Below are positions 11,504-24,105 of a DNA stretch of 64,000 bases, piece after piece. Under the pieces are notes generated by a model. The model saw only the letters and a list, made by a program, of their open reading frames with translations. It was not told where the DNA came from and did not search any database. Within the stretch, counting starts at the first letter, position 1. Every line of letters begins with the position of its first letter. Both the position numbers and the translations under genes were made by a program. This DNA is from Agelaius tricolor (lineage: Eukaryota > Chordata > Aves > Passeriformes > Icteridae), in contig JALJCS010000001.1 of NCBI GenBank assembly GCA_023055355.1, positions 78,966,881 through 79,030,880 of the forward strand. The letters run 5' to 3'.

Positions 11504-11654
11504 AAAAAAAAAAAAACAAAACCAAACCAAAAATCAAACAAAAAAAGAAAAAACACACAAAAAACCCCAACAAAAACAACAACAAAAAAAAACACCAAAA
11601 AACAAACAAACAAACAACAACAACAACAACAACAACAACAAACCAAAAAAAACC
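11504..11654. repeat. A-rich low-complexity tract with (AAC)n core
   Basis: About 150 bases of almost pure A and C (A-runs broken by C, CC or CA). The core from about 11614 to 11642 is an (AAC)n array. It lies 220 bases downstream of a CR1 3' end. CR1 elements do not use poly(A) tails, so it is probably independent. Open frames across it (Q/N/T/K-rich on plus, F/V/C-rich on minus) are artefacts of composition. Confidence 0.95.
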
Positions 11655-12810
11655 ACCCAGAAACTCTGTTCAGGATATCCCATGGGAAGTCACTTTTCAG
11701 TAAAATCTGATCTTCTGATCTTCTCAAGTCTTCTTCTTAGCCCAAGTACTGCTTAGTCACAAATGCTCCAAGTGACAAATGGGGTCTCAGTGCCCCACCC
11801 ATGTATAGAAGTGATGGCAATATCCTGGGCTGAGTGGTCCAATACTGACAGATCACAGTGTGGGCAGCTGCACTGTGCTGCCTGCAGTGCCTTTTGGATA
11901 AGCAGGTTTGAAAAACTGATGCTTAAACTTGATGACCATTCATTTAATAACTAGGTGGGGTACAGAAAATGAATGCTGTCTCTTTTGCAAAAGGAAACAC
12001 TTTACTTGGGCATGAGCCACGACTGTTGTGGCTAAAGGATGACATTACATATTACTGTACATTTTGTGTTTTCACCACAAGGGAACAGATGAGTATCTGA
12101 GCAAACACAAACACAGCTGAAAAATGCAGGCTCTCATTTCAGATGCTTTGAGTGTACTCACTGGGTAATCATCACAAGCAAGGAAAATCTTCTGCCTTTT
12201 CTACCTTACAAGGTTTTCTAGACGCATGGCGTTGTTTTAATTGCCTGGAGGCTCTTATCATAGGAAAAGATTGATATAGATACAGTGAATCATTTTCTGA
12301 TGTTGAAGTCATCATCTCTTAAGTTACTAACAAAATTGCCCTTGCAAAATTGCTAGGGCTGTTTTGTCTTTTTGTCTTGTTTTTATAGTGGGCTGCTATT
12401 CTCACTTAATTCTCACATGTAATACATGTTTTCTAATCTTGGCTTTTCAGTACAGGGAAAAAACTGTTCTCCAGGTGAAGATTTTGTCTTGTGAAAGCAC
12501 AATGAGCATCATAAACTCATTTGTTGCAAAGATAAATTTTTATCAGGCTGGAATTGAATTGATTTTCGGCTGTGTAGATGATTGTTTGAGCATTCTTTGC
12601 TTTTATTTTTTTTTATATTTTATTTTTTCATGGAACATATTCTCTAAAAATTATCTTCTAGTAATACAGCAGATATAAGATGAAAAGAGAGATTAAAGGG
12701 ACATGCTTTATTATCCAAAGGTTAAACTGAATTTTGGATGATTTGTGAAGGCTGCATTTCATGGAAACCTTTTATGTACACTGATGTATTTGAGGTTTTT
12801 CATGGAACAG
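11655..12810. other. Unique AT-rich noncoding DNA
   Basis: No repeat or gene is recognised. A 104-codon plus-strand frame at 12364-12678 is hydrophobic because of T-rich DNA and has no supporting features. Confidence 0.55.
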
Positions 12811-13330
12811 GTGTCACAGTTTAGGAATGGCATTCCCCAGCTTGGTGATCCCCCTTTCCCAACTCTCCAAAACCACACACCACCCACTCGCTCCCACTGC
12901 TTTCTCCTTCCCCTTCACACTCCTGGTCTGGAGTTGAGAATTGGAGACACAGAAAGATGTAAAATACAGGGGGAGATAAGAACAATTTACTGGAAACAGC
13001 AACAAGGTAAGAAAACAAACACTAAGAACAGCAATATTGATAACAAAGTCTACCAAAAAAAGAGGGTGATTTACCTGCAAAATGGTCACGGAGCCTGACC
13101 AGACCTGACAAGACGTGGCCACAGCTGGTGGCACCAACTCTGATGTTTTCATCCACCACTCCTGTTCCTGAGTGGAAACCATTCCCCTTCTCAGAAATTA
13201 TAAGGAGTCCTTTTCCCCTTCCTCTGGTTGTGACATAAGATGATATCAAATAACAGAACACCCTCTCCTGCTGATCTGGGCCTGGACTGGGACAACAGCT
13301 CATACTCTATGCCAGTAATAACTTACCAGG
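12811..13330. mobile_element. Solo LTR-like segment, avian ERV (ERVL-type?)
   Basis: The segment begins TGTCACAGTTTAGGAATGG and carries a block reading GGGGGAGATAAGAACAATTTACTGG near 12969-12993. That block resembles the GAGATAAGAACA-type block found in avian ERVL-class LTRs, followed by A-rich sequence and then a more GC-rich half. No gag, pol or env sequence is adjacent, so this is best read as a solo LTR left by recombination. The far boundary is uncertain (13320-13400) and I could not identify a target-site duplication. By analogy with the LTR at 35.3 kb, transcription would read on the minus strand. The 117-122 codon frames inside are not genes. Confidence 0.55.
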
Positions 13331-14841
13331 TTTTGGTAGGATGTCCAGAAGGCAAAGCCAATACTTGTGAGTAGAAATATGAAGAGTGAAGCAGCCCATT
13401 AAGTTCTATTTTCTGTGAAATTTCTGTTCAGGCCACTAGTTGTAGCATTCCTGATAGATTTGGATTGTGCATTTGCTGTTCAGGAGAAAAGCTTTTTCTC
13501 TTCATGCAGTCTTCAGCACACTTTATTTCCTGCAGTGTAATCATGACACCCTAAAATACCTCATTAATCTGGACTGATACTAATCATTCTCAGAGAACCA
13601 TCTCTTTTCCAACCACAGGTAGCAGAGAAAAGACCTCCATTTACTGCTATCATCCTAGTTTAAAGGATCTTTTAATGTCTTCACAGTTGCTGTGTGAAGA
13701 CTATCAGGAATTTTCAAAGCTGTAATCTGATTTACCTTTACTTGTCAAATTGGAAATAAACACACAAATGTATTTTAGTGACTTTGTCATGTCTTCTTCA
13801 AATAAAAGCTTTGTTTGAGCTACATTCTCAGCCACCTTAATCAGAACTGTTGTGCAGGCAGTCACTGTGTGCTCTTGCCTGCAACCTTTTTGGAGCATCA
13901 CGCTGTGTGTCAGTTCACCATGTCCTGGCCAAGGCTGTTAGGTCAATTGATGGGACTGCCAGACCTAAAATAAAACAGCCACCCTGCAACTTGGCTTTTC
14001 AGAGAAAACCAAAGCAAAGGCAATTTGCTCTTCTTTTCCCTAAAGACTTTAATTTGAGGTGGGAGTCTGGGGAGAGGAGGTGGAGTGGAAGGAGGAAGTG
14101 GGGCCACATATGTCCAAATGCCTGGATCTTATTGCATCTTGCAGCAGGGAGAAGTTCTCTCTTCTTGGCAGGTCCACCCTTGATCTCACTAGAGCCAAAG
14201 TCCTACGATATTCCAAGCTCACACCACAGTACTTCATCTTAATGTTATGCAGAATCTTTTTTTTCTTTTGTTGTAAATGAACTTTGTTTATGGTGATTGC
14301 ACACACACAAAAACCTCATTATTATTTCAGATTTTTCATTTTTAAATTCCTGCACTTTTGTCCAGAAAATCCTATAGGAACATACGCAAACCTCTGGGCC
14401 TTGCTCCAGACTGGTAGCCTGGTTATAAAGGGGTGAAGGAAAGGGTTTTTAAAAACTTCACTAGACAGTTACTTTAGTTAATAGTTTGAGTCTTGATTAT
14501 TCACCCCACTGTGACTTCCACTGTTTTTTGGGAGGGTTTTACTATATCCAGACTGAAGGCAGGAGGTTATGTTTCTGCTGAGCTCAACAAAAGGTGGATT
14601 GTGCACTTGTAGTACAGTTGCTTTGAATAGAATCTGGACCCATATGTTGAAACTGTTCTGGTCTCTAATTAAAGACTAGTATCTCTGCACTGCACACTGA
14701 GTTATTTTGAGGCAGTGAGAATGCCACAGCAGGGAGTGTACTTGGAGAGTTGGTACTGAAGGCCTTGTTACACCCTGCATTAAAGATATGTGAGTAACTG
14801 TGAAAGCTTCAACTTCACCTGAAACTGTTCCTTTCTGCTCC
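13331..14841. other. Unique noncoding DNA
   Basis: No recognisable repeat or gene. The 130-codon plus-strand frame at 13850-14242 lacks any domain, and its surrounding splice-like signals are weak. Confidence 0.5.
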
Positions 14842-14985
14842 TTTTTTTTTTTTTTAAGTAAAAAAAACCCACAAAGCCAACCAAAAAAACCTGACAAAAC
14901 CCCACAAAAAAACCAAACCAAACAAACAAAAATAAACAAACAAACAAGTAAAAGCACACAAAAAAGGCAAAACCTAAACCCCAAA
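14842..14985. repeat. T-run followed by A-rich low-complexity tract
   Basis: A run of about 14 T is followed almost immediately by A-runs broken by CC or CCC, then (AAAC)n-like sequence to about 14950 and weaker A-rich sequence to 14985. The T-run and the first A-run are close enough to form a short hairpin. The style matches the A-rich tracts at 11.5 and 58.1 kb. Confidence 0.9.
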
Positions 14986-16791
14986 GATCTTCGGTAATCA
15001 AATCTTGCATTGGCTTTGAAACCTCTTTACATTCTCATTGAAATTAAAAAAATAAAAGATAGAAACAAGGCTTTTAAGGATATTTAGGTGCCGCTTACAG
15101 AAGAGGAACTAATTGTGCTGATGCCTCTGTCTAAAGCAGAAGGTGCCATTGGTTTGTATTTTCTGTCTTCCAGAAAAATCTTTACCTTTCACTGCAGTCA
15201 CTTGCACGGTCTCTTATGTGAATCGTTTTTATACAGGACCAATGTTAGAAAAAATAAAGATCTTCTGTCTGACTTCCTTACTCTAACGGGCTACTTCAAG
15301 CCTTTAGGTCTCTAATGGGCCAAATAAAAGAAAGACTTTCATAGTTGCATACTCCAGAATATTTTTAGTTTGCATCATGTGGAAATTGAACTTGTTTCCC
15401 CCTAGGCAGTGAAAGGGAGTTCAGTCAAATCCAGTGTCAAATGCAGAGTCTGCAGTGTACTTCATCGCACGTACCTCTAAACGTGACAAAGTTTTTGGGT
15501 CTCTTTGTCAGATGGCTAATGCTACTTGAGATAAATACAAAGGGATCAAATTTGTTTGTTCCAACAGTGATGATTATGAAAAAAGCCTGCATTTGATTGT
15601 AAATTTATACTCATCATGATTAAACTAGCAGTCTCTGGCTATAATCAAGACTTTTGCTGAATAGATTAAAGAATATTTCATTATTTAGCTTTCTAGGAGC
15701 AAAATATCCTTTTTACAATATGTCTAGTCTTGTTTCCATCTTCATTTTGAAAAGCTCAGTCAAAATCTTTACATAAGGCAGGTTGCTCTGTGCTTGAAGT
15801 ACTTTGGCTGTTCAGCTTAGGAGCAGCCTGCCATTTTTGGAGGCAGCCCCCCAATCAATGGTGCTTGCTCTGTGGGTTCACAGAGCAGCGGTGATGTGTG
15901 CCAGATCACCCATTATCAAATTTAACAGGAAGATCTGCTCCAGTTGCAGATGAAATATATTCCACCTCCTTATGGGGACATCAGGTTCAGACTAATCCTT
16001 CAGACACCTTCAAAACACATGACAGTTAAGTATAATTTAGGAAATCTTGAATTTAGTCCTGAGTAGATTATGACAGATAGCGACACTAGCAAGAACTACT
16101 TTGATCTTCTGATCCACTAATATTGTGCTGAATTTCTCACTACTGTAGCCATTGCCTTCGTGGCTCTCTTCTATATCTTCTTCAGCTTTCAGAGAACTTT
16201 TTAGTCTTTTAGAAAGCAAAACCAGCTGAAACATAGAGAAGATATATAGGCTTACTTCATACTTGAAAACAGGATTGGTCATACCTACACCAAAGTGTCA
16301 ATGGTTGTTTAATCATTGTTTTGATCTGCATTTTTTAGTTGTTTGTTTGGGGATTTTTTTAACTTGAACAGTGAGAAAGTTTCCACAATCTCATGCTGAT
16401 AAGAAGCAAGGACACTAGAACTGTGTTTTGCATTCCTGTACTTGTCCTTCTAATCCTAGTTCTTTCTCCTTCTTTCATTATTCAGGACATTACACAGTCC
16501 TATTAATTATACTTGTCACCGTATTGTACTAAGAGCTTGTGATGAATTTTTATCCACTGCCTCACCAGGCTTCACTTTGTTTATCCCATCCTGCAAGCAG
16601 AGCCTGCATAATGGGTATTTTATTAAAAGGGATCAAAGTTACCCCACTGTGCAGGTACCTACATTTTCCCTATGTTCCCATTCCTGTTCTACATCTGGTG
16701 TTGTACTGTCAACACAATTTTCCTGAAGAAACCATTTTTACCAACCACTAGATGCTTGATAAATAGGTCGAATTGTATGTGACAGAAGAAG
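14986..16791. other. Unique AT-rich noncoding DNA
   Basis: Nothing recognisable. A slightly GC-richer patch near 15820-15910 has no CpG cluster and no repeat signature. Confidence 0.55.
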
Positions 16792-16830
16792 TTAATATAA
16801 ACTGTATGTAGTCCATACAGTTTATATTAA
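16792..16830. repeat. Perfect 17-bp inverted repeat (hairpin)
   Basis: Arms TTAATATAAACTGTATG (16792-16808) and its exact reverse complement (16814-16830) flank a 5-base loop TAGTC. A DNA cruciform or RNA stem-loop is possible on either strand. It could be the tip of a palindromic mobile-element remnant, but no target-site duplication was identified. The arms are too short for a typical pre-miRNA stem. Confidence 0.95.
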
Positions 16831-17969
16831 AGACACACAATTGAGGAGTTGTGTGCTGCTATCTGTAGCAAGAGAGCTGCTGCCACAAAGGAGTGTCTAC
16901 TCACTACAGTCTTTAGATTTCTTGGTTTGGAAAATTGCATTTCTTATGAAATAACTAGCAGAAGATTGCTTATTTTTATAGGTGTTTTGCTGTGTACCAA
17001 AATTTACAAATTATCCTTAGGAAGCTATGAGAGGTCTGCTTCTGCTTGGAAACACCAAGGACAAGAAATCTCTCATCTTTAGACAGCCTGAGTTACCTCA
17101 ATCCTACATATGGATTAAAACCTATGTAAAGGAGAAAGTGCATTTAAAATTAAAATACATTTTTCTTCTAGTTAAAAGGACTAAAGCTTAATCATCCATC
17201 TTTGTAAGGATGTTTTAACACACTAGTCCTAATTTTGTCCTTGTGAAAGAGAAATCTGGACTCTACAGTAGTAAAAGTGCTCCCTCTCTCATCTTCATCA
17301 TTGCATCTCTAAGTACTCTAATCTGCCAGAAATAATATTTTTGTTTTGGGAGGGTTTTTTTGTTTGATTTTTTCTTTTTAATTTTAAATTCTGCATGTCA
17401 GTGTTCTGCATGTCAGAGTTTTTCAAACCTACCCTGTGTGTTTCCATCTGCTAACAGCAAGAAAACAGAAGAAGATTCTATGTTCAGTGATATAAGTTTT
17501 TTTTTGTTTCATTTATGCAAGTTTATTTTGTTCTCTGCATTTTCACCAGAATTGTTCTGGTTTGAATGCTGTATTTCTGGGACAGTTGCAAGATGGATTT
17601 AGACAGACAAACCAAAGCTGAAGTCCATGGTTTTGTATTGTTTTGCTTTATCCTTGTCTCTTTTGCCATTTAACTGAAAAAAATTGAACCTGGAAATAGT
17701 CAATCTCCTGGAATATTTAGATTAGGTTATATTTGGGTTTATTTTTTCATAGGACTCTTCTGGTTTTCCATGACATTACAATAAGCACTGAAAATTATAC
17801 AGAATCATTCCTGCCTAAGTCTACAGTAAGGAAATAAAATTTAATTACAGGCAGCCATTCATACATCTGTGGCTCCTTAGCTGTATAAATTTCCCGCAGC
17901 AGCAAATTGTATCTTTCATGACCCAATATTCTTTTAAATGGTTCTGGTTTTGCTTGGCTTGAAAATATT
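16831..17969. other. Unique AT-rich noncoding DNA
   Basis: No feature recognised. T-rich stretches around 17340-17385 and 17500-17530 are ordinary low complexity. Confidence 0.55.
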
Positions 17970-18080
17970 ACTTGTGAATGCAGAAGGTACCGTGGTCCCA
18001 TTTCAGCAGGCTGCTTGTTCTAGGTGTGGGGCGGTTATCGGAGGAACGGACGGCGTTTCTCGGAATAAGGCTGCGTGCTG
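17970..18080 (-). other. Compact CpG cluster next to a short minus-strand frame
   Basis: Seven CpG dinucleotides fall within about 50 bases (18029-18075), far above the surrounding sequence. On the minus strand the cluster precedes an ATG at 18001 in good Kozak context (A at -3, G at +4). That ATG opens a 68-codon frame running to 17795. A moderate donor-like site (CACAA then GTAATA) lies at 17971/17970. This could be a small promoter/first exon, an unmethylated regulatory site or a chance cluster. The frame has no domain that I recognise. Confidence 0.2.
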
Positions 18081-19564
18081 ATGCATACTTAAATGTGCTG
18101 CTGAATTAGGGCCTCAGGAGACAAGGTCATGCTTAAAGGATTTTCCATTGCAACCTAAATAGTTGATAAACACAATGGTGAGGGAGGAATGTGACTCAGT
18201 GAACAGCCATCTGCGCAGATAACTTGAATGCTTAGGAAGAGGAGGGATGGAACTAATAAGCTAATTTGCTAAAAGCTCTTCTTAGGTATCTTCTGTTTGT
18301 GAATCATATGTGGGAATCTGAACTTTGAAAAGATGATTCAGAGAAGATGGTAGATTTGATGTACCCTGGATGAACTCCCTGGAAATATTTCAAGTCCTGG
18401 TTCATGGTTTTCTTAGTGGTAGGTCAATGCATGAAGAGCAGGGCTAAGCAGTAGCCTGACAAAAATTGTAATGAGATTTGTGGAAAGAATACAGCTATCT
18501 CACAGAAAGAAGGTAGGAAAAGGAGAGTCAAGATCCCAAAATAAAAAATATAGAACCACAGGAAACAAATGTGGAATGACTTAAAACAAAAGTCAACACT
18601 GGGCAGCACATCCTTTATAGCACCCCACCTTGAAGGTATCCCAGGAGCCTTTGGATACTGCCCTAACAGGGTTCAACAGAGCTGGGATTCTTCCTAGAAG
18701 GCTTCCTCCTCCTGGCACTGTCCCAACTGTCCCAACTTTGGCTGCAGCCAAGGGCAGGTCAACCAGGACTCTCCACCTCCTGGGATCAGGTGCTGAGTTA
18801 GAGGACAACTTGACTGGATCCAGTGTAAGGGTTCCTCTTTTTGCATTCTGCACAGCCCAGTGAGAACATTGTCTGACCTGCCAAGGGCACAGGGTGCAGG
18901 CCACAGGCAGCTGCTTTCAAAGACCCTCCAGGAATTAAGCAACTTTCTCCCTGTGCTATTGAGGAGAGCCCAACATGCAATTTGTAGGACATAAATTTGT
19001 AGGACACAGGCTGCAGGACTATTTTCACTACTTCAATATATCTTGAGTAGAAAAGTAAATACTTTGCTTTGGGCTGCAGAGGCATGAGGAGTTTTCACCT
19101 CATTCATGTGCTAAAAAGGCAGTTCAGCCACAGATTGAGTACCTCCATACAAGGAGACAAAGTGGAGGCATTGGGCATGAGCTCCTCATAATTTTTCACT
19201 TTTTTGTTTATGGTGGACACAGACATTGCTGTACTAGCCTCACATAAAGAGGAGCCCAAGTCTAAATTGACTGAAGGCATCAAAAACATAGTGAAGTAGT
19301 AAGCTAACAATACAGCTAAGAAGAACAGTAGAGGTCTCTTTATAATATTGAAAAAAACCCTTAAAATAGAATCATACAAAAATATTTTAGCCTTTTTCTT
19401 TTCCTCTACCTTGTCACACCTGCCCCAAAGTTTGGATATTTAAAAGAGAATCTAAAAATGGCATAATTTTTGCAAGCATTAGCAATCCAGAAGAACTTTG
19501 CTTGTAGGGATGATCAGTTCCATCAATGCTTCCCTGAATACACAGTACTAACACCTGGGCTATT
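18081..19564. other. Noncoding DNA with a GC-richer patch at 18600-18960
   Basis: The patch is GC-rich but CpG-poor and is covered by overlapping frames on both strands (77-103 codons), as expected when stop codons are rare. It contains a CTGTCCCAA duplication at about 18719-18736, and 18978-19013 contains a short AATTTGTAGGACA duplication. It might be an unrecognised retroelement fragment; I could not assign a family. Confidence 0.45.
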
Positions 19565-19590
19565 CTGTTTTGTTTTGTTTTGTTTTGTTT
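19565..19590. repeat. (TTTTG)n short microsatellite
   Basis: About five TTTTG units in an AT-rich background, too short to be remarkable. Confidence 0.92.
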
Positions 19591-22500
19591 AACTATGCTG
19601 GTGAAATAATGATTCAGATATACTTGGATATTTTTATAATTTTGTATGTATGTAAAATGCACAGACCTTGACTGGAAAATATTGCAAATGAGATTTGAGA
19701 TGTTAAATAGGAGAGGCCAAGCTGAAATGTGAAATCCAGCTTGCATTTACTAGCTTTTGTTGGAAGTATCTGGGACCTCCCAGAGTGAAAGAGTTAGTTA
19801 AACATTAGCCATTCAGATACTAAGGACAGTTAAAAATGCCCTGACTGTAATAACTGATGAAGAAACAGCACATTTCAACTGTTGACATATTGCATAACAT
19901 ATGTTAAATAGAGTATTTCATTTTCACAGGTAACTGGAATCACCACTTTTTAATTAAGAGCTTATCTGTTAAACTACTTACTGTGAATATTTTTTCTGTT
20001 TCAGGATACTTTGTTGCTCACATGGTAAATGCATTATACATAATTCTCCTCATTTCTATACCGGTTCTATTTGAAACTACCATTATAATTTCCTGTAAAA
20101 AGCTAGGCTGTTCCCCTTACAGAGCTATAGATTCTTCTCCTGTCTTGTTTTGTCAAAGTGTTCTTAAAATCTTGGAAGTTTATAATGCTTAATTTTTAAA
20201 GGTTAGTTCAACCTGTGCAGACAATTAAATAAATTTATGGTCATAATCTGTTTCTCCTCCTTCCCTTCAAGTACAGGAGATTCCAGCAGATGGGTTTAAA
20301 AAAGAAGGGAAAATAAATGTGAGTGCTAAATTTTACTGTCATTTCTTGTCCTCCATTGTAGAACATTCTTCAACCTTAATGTTTCTTTGAGCAAGAAATC
20401 ACCTTTCAACCCAACACAATGAAGGAGAATAGAGATCTCCGAAAACTTATCATGATTTTATAGGTAAGGAACTTTAAATTTAGTCTTATGCAAATTCTTA
20501 TAAAAGAATTTGATAAAAAGGTCACCAGGTGGCAAATGACTGGTCTGGGGACATATAAGTTTGAGGAGAAGAAAAGTTACATCCCTGCAAACTTACACTG
20601 CCTTGTAATGACTCCAGCTATTTTTAGCTTCCTTAGCTAGTTTTATCTCAGGGAAAACATCTACAATGAGAGCTTATATATTATGTAAGGTTCCATGAGG
20701 ATTTGAATGAGCCAGTCCTAATAAACACCTTAATGGGACTTCACATGCTGCTTAACCTGAGTTGCAGCATTTCTCATCAGAAGCAGCTTGATTTTAGATG
20801 TGAAAAGGGTGACTCTCTAATGTAACACTCTTGGAAAAGAACCCATCCTTTCTGTTTTAAACGTGTGTCATTATTTTGCACTCTGCATGAATAAAAGTAG
20901 AGGTTTTTTACTGTGTGAATTGCTGAAAAAAAAGAAAGGGGGTGGGAGTTCAGAAGACAGTAAAAATAAGAAGTAAATTACTTTCTGTGTGCCAAACCCA
21001 ATTTTATACTTGAAGTCTACTTCTTTCTTTGTAATACTACAAAGGCTCTATTGAAATCATTGTAGAAGCCTGCATTTCAGGGTTGTTTTCAAATGGCTTG
21101 GGTTTGGTTTTTTCAGTGTAAATGCTTCCAAGCATGCTGCTTCTATCTCAGTGCTGATGCTAGCTCCACACAAATAACTTACTGTGTTTCTGCTTCGCTT
21201 TTGATCTGAAGAAAGGGTTGTTTCATACCGAAAGATGCTGACTTCCGTTCTTGGTAATCAGAGTGGAACAGGTGCTCCTTCTTCCCACAGATTGCAGGTG
21301 TTCTCCTGGGTAGCTTTTTAAAATCATTTTGATGTCTCCCTGAGTGATGTTCAGACTGCTAAAGTGAGTGATTTTGCAATAGACTCTGTGTTAACTGGAC
21401 TGGACTACACCTTGGTTAAGAATGTGTGAATGAAATCATTGATATCGTTACCAGGCCTAATTTTTGGTTTTAATACTACCAAAATCCCTGACTTAAGACA
21501 CTGTCCCCAAATGATATCAGTTGACACTTTCCCAAGAGCCTCCTTGTGGTAGTGGCTTTTTTCTTCTCTGCCTCTATGGAGAGAATTAAAAGGAGTTTAA
21601 AGGCATAAGTCCAGATTTAGCACTTTCTGTTGAAGGTCTAGCAAGCCAAGCAGAAAACAGGCCTTCATCTTGGCTTATTAAGAAATGTTATGAGGACAGT
21701 AATTCTATTTCTGACTTATCAACTTTTTTACTATTCTGTATGTCTATAAGAGGTTATACATTTACTACACACTGAATATTGTTTTACAGTCTACTATATG
21801 AAACATGCATCCAAACACACACACAAAAGTTTTACCATAAAGCAAGTTAAATCATTTACTTTGTGTCCTTCCTCAATAGTAAATTTTTATGAGAAAAGAA
21901 GTACATTCATTCTGTTAATAAAGAAGAGGTATTTACTTGGCAATATACATTAAAGAAAGAATATGTGACAGTGCAAGATTCAATGTGGAGTGGAACTTTG
22001 TTTTGAGGGATTGCTGCAAATAGTTTTACAATCAGAAGCAAATCAGAGATCATAAAGATACTGATAGATCTTAAGAATTTTCTTAATTTATTTTGAGATG
22101 GCATGTATTGTTGAAGGATGCTGTAAGAGTGTGCAAAATAATTTAAACACTATTGAGACTATTTAATAAAAGACTAATTTTCCTGTAAATGTAGTATTTA
22201 TAATTTAAAATATCTCATACAAGCATTAAAGATTTCATAAGGAACAGTAAAATGCAGCAAATGTGACCAAATAGTAAAAATCTTATCAGGACAGAAATGT
22301 ATAGGAAAATTTAATATTGCTGGGTTTTTAGCTCAGAACACTGCACTTGAAAAGTCTGGTTGCACAACAGACTGAGTTACATGCTCTGGTCAGCTGACAT
22401 CTCCATTCCTCTTCCTCTCTCCTCTCCCTAGCAATGCAAACTGCAGGAGATCTAGTCTCAGCTATTCTCAATTTCAACCCGTTTCTCACTTCCCCCAAAA

Positions 22501-24021
22501 TTCTAACAACTTTGAGACTCCCTGCAGCTGAGGCCTCCCCGAGATCCGTGAATTAGGGTGCTGGTATCTGATTTTGCTTCCCGACCTTGTTGGGAAGGTG
22601 TTTGCTGATCGTTCCCACCATGCTGGTCTCCTCAAATGCACAAGGAGGAGCAAGTGGTGGAAGCTCCTCTTTAACCACAAGGTGAGAAAAACCAGGGCAG
22701 TCATTTGAGAGGCTGCACATACAGAACAGGACACAGAGACTTTCTACAGGTGAGCTTACTCACCATCTCAGATTGTGTTATACACAGCAAAGTCTAAATT
22801 GGTCTTCAGCTTACCAGGATGGGTGTCTGCTTCAGGGGGATTGAAATTTCTCTCTAAACATTATTTATTACATCAGAAGTTTAGAAACAGGTTCAAGTGT
22901 AGACATTTGAGCCATCAAAATTTGGAACTGAGTCACCGTCCCAGAATATACATGTTCTATAGGGTCCAGAACTGAGAGTCAGCCTTTGTCTTCCTATGGC
23001 TGTCCTTACAAGGTAAGTTTTGAGTCCTTTTTGTCACTGTCCAGTGTCTTTTGCTGCAATCAATATTTGGCTGTTCAACCCAAGGTGAAAGAACTTAAAA
23101 AGAACCTACTGAAACAAGTGTTCCCCTCAGCCAGCTTTCCTACACCTCTTGAAGAAAAATGCAGTTTTCCATATGGGGGTTTCATAGCTACATCTAAGGC
23201 AGAGAGAACCTTAACTTAGACCCCTCACACAACAGAGAATAAAAAGGGGATCATCTTTCCTTCAGGAAATGTTCTACATGGTGTCTGATCCAGTTGGCAT
23301 TTTCTCAACTTGGGGCTGCACCTAGCAGGAACAATATGCAGACAGTAGGTGATAAACTGCTAAGGACTGGGACAATCTCAGCCACAGATGTTAAGGCAAC
23401 TTGGATGCAACAACAGAAATGTGCTTCCTACCAAAGGGTAGACTCTTCAATAGAAAAAGAAATTTCTTGTAATAGACCTTTTCTATACAAACACTATTTC
23501 TAAGAACTACTTAAACTGTCAAGGCATGTGCATGGATTCTGTCATTGACATCTTTACCTGCTCTGCCCTCCCCAGTGGTGTGCATAGTGTGAGAGGCATA
23601 AGATTCCACCACAGTTTTTAAGAAAAATGCATTAGTAGTAGAGAAATCTGGAGAACCCAGGCTGTGACTCTTGAACAGCTAGTCCTGTTACAGCTGACAT
23701 ACCAGAGTGGTTTTTGTCTTTCTGTACTCCATAGGGTTATTTCAGGTTTCCACTGGTGTAGAGAGAATCTGGGTCACAGCTCAGCCATCTGTCTGTAGAT
23801 GACTTTTCCTCAGAAATGCTTTCTGCCTCATTTTAGTCTGTACCTATGATAGGAAAAGCAGATAGAGCTGGGTAGGATATTTCCACAAAATTTTTTTTCA
23901 TTCAAAAAAATGCTGATGAGTTGAAACTGAAACTTTTTATGGCCATTTTTTTGACAAATATTTATTAATATTTCTATGCTCTAAGGAGAGCTTTCTTGAG
24001 GTTTCTTTTCCAACCTGACTA
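19591..24021. other. Unique AT-rich noncoding DNA, about 4.4 kb
   Basis: No gene or repeat family recognised. A strong splice-acceptor-like sequence (polypyrimidine then TTTCAG) near 20004 is followed only by a short frame with no domain. The 21900-22330 interval is notably AT-rich. Frames of 65-82 codons are background. Confidence 0.55.
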
Positions 24022-24105
24022 GTCCACAGTAGCCTAGTGATTTGAGTGCTTCCCTGAGGCCAGAGTCAGATCCCTGCTTGATGTGATTTGAAGCACAAAT
24101 CTGAG
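24022..24105 (+). mobile_element. tRNA-derived SINE remnant
   Basis: An A-box-like TAGCCTAGTGATTTGAGTG (24030-24048) is followed about 30 bases later by a B-box-like AGAGTCAGATCCCTGCT (24062-24078). After that comes sequence resembling the inverted GATTTGAA motif seen in amniote tRNA-derived SINEs. This order and spacing match the tRNA-like head of old CORE/MIR-type SINEs found throughout amniotes. It does not fold as an intact tRNA (the TTCRA core of the B box is degenerate), so it is not called a tRNA gene. Confidence 0.5.

Noticed and set aside
11488..11727. Cys/Phe/Val-rich and Gln/Asn-rich frames
   Set aside because: Artefacts of the A-rich/(AAC)n tract.
20000..20192. Strong acceptor (TTCTGTTTCAG) followed by an open frame
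   Set aside because: The frame has no domain, lacks a good downstream donor, and single splice-like sites are frequent by chance.
24022..24105. Possible functional tRNA gene
   Set aside because: A- and B-box-like words are present, but the B box is degenerate and no acceptor/anticodon stems form; SINE remnant preferred.
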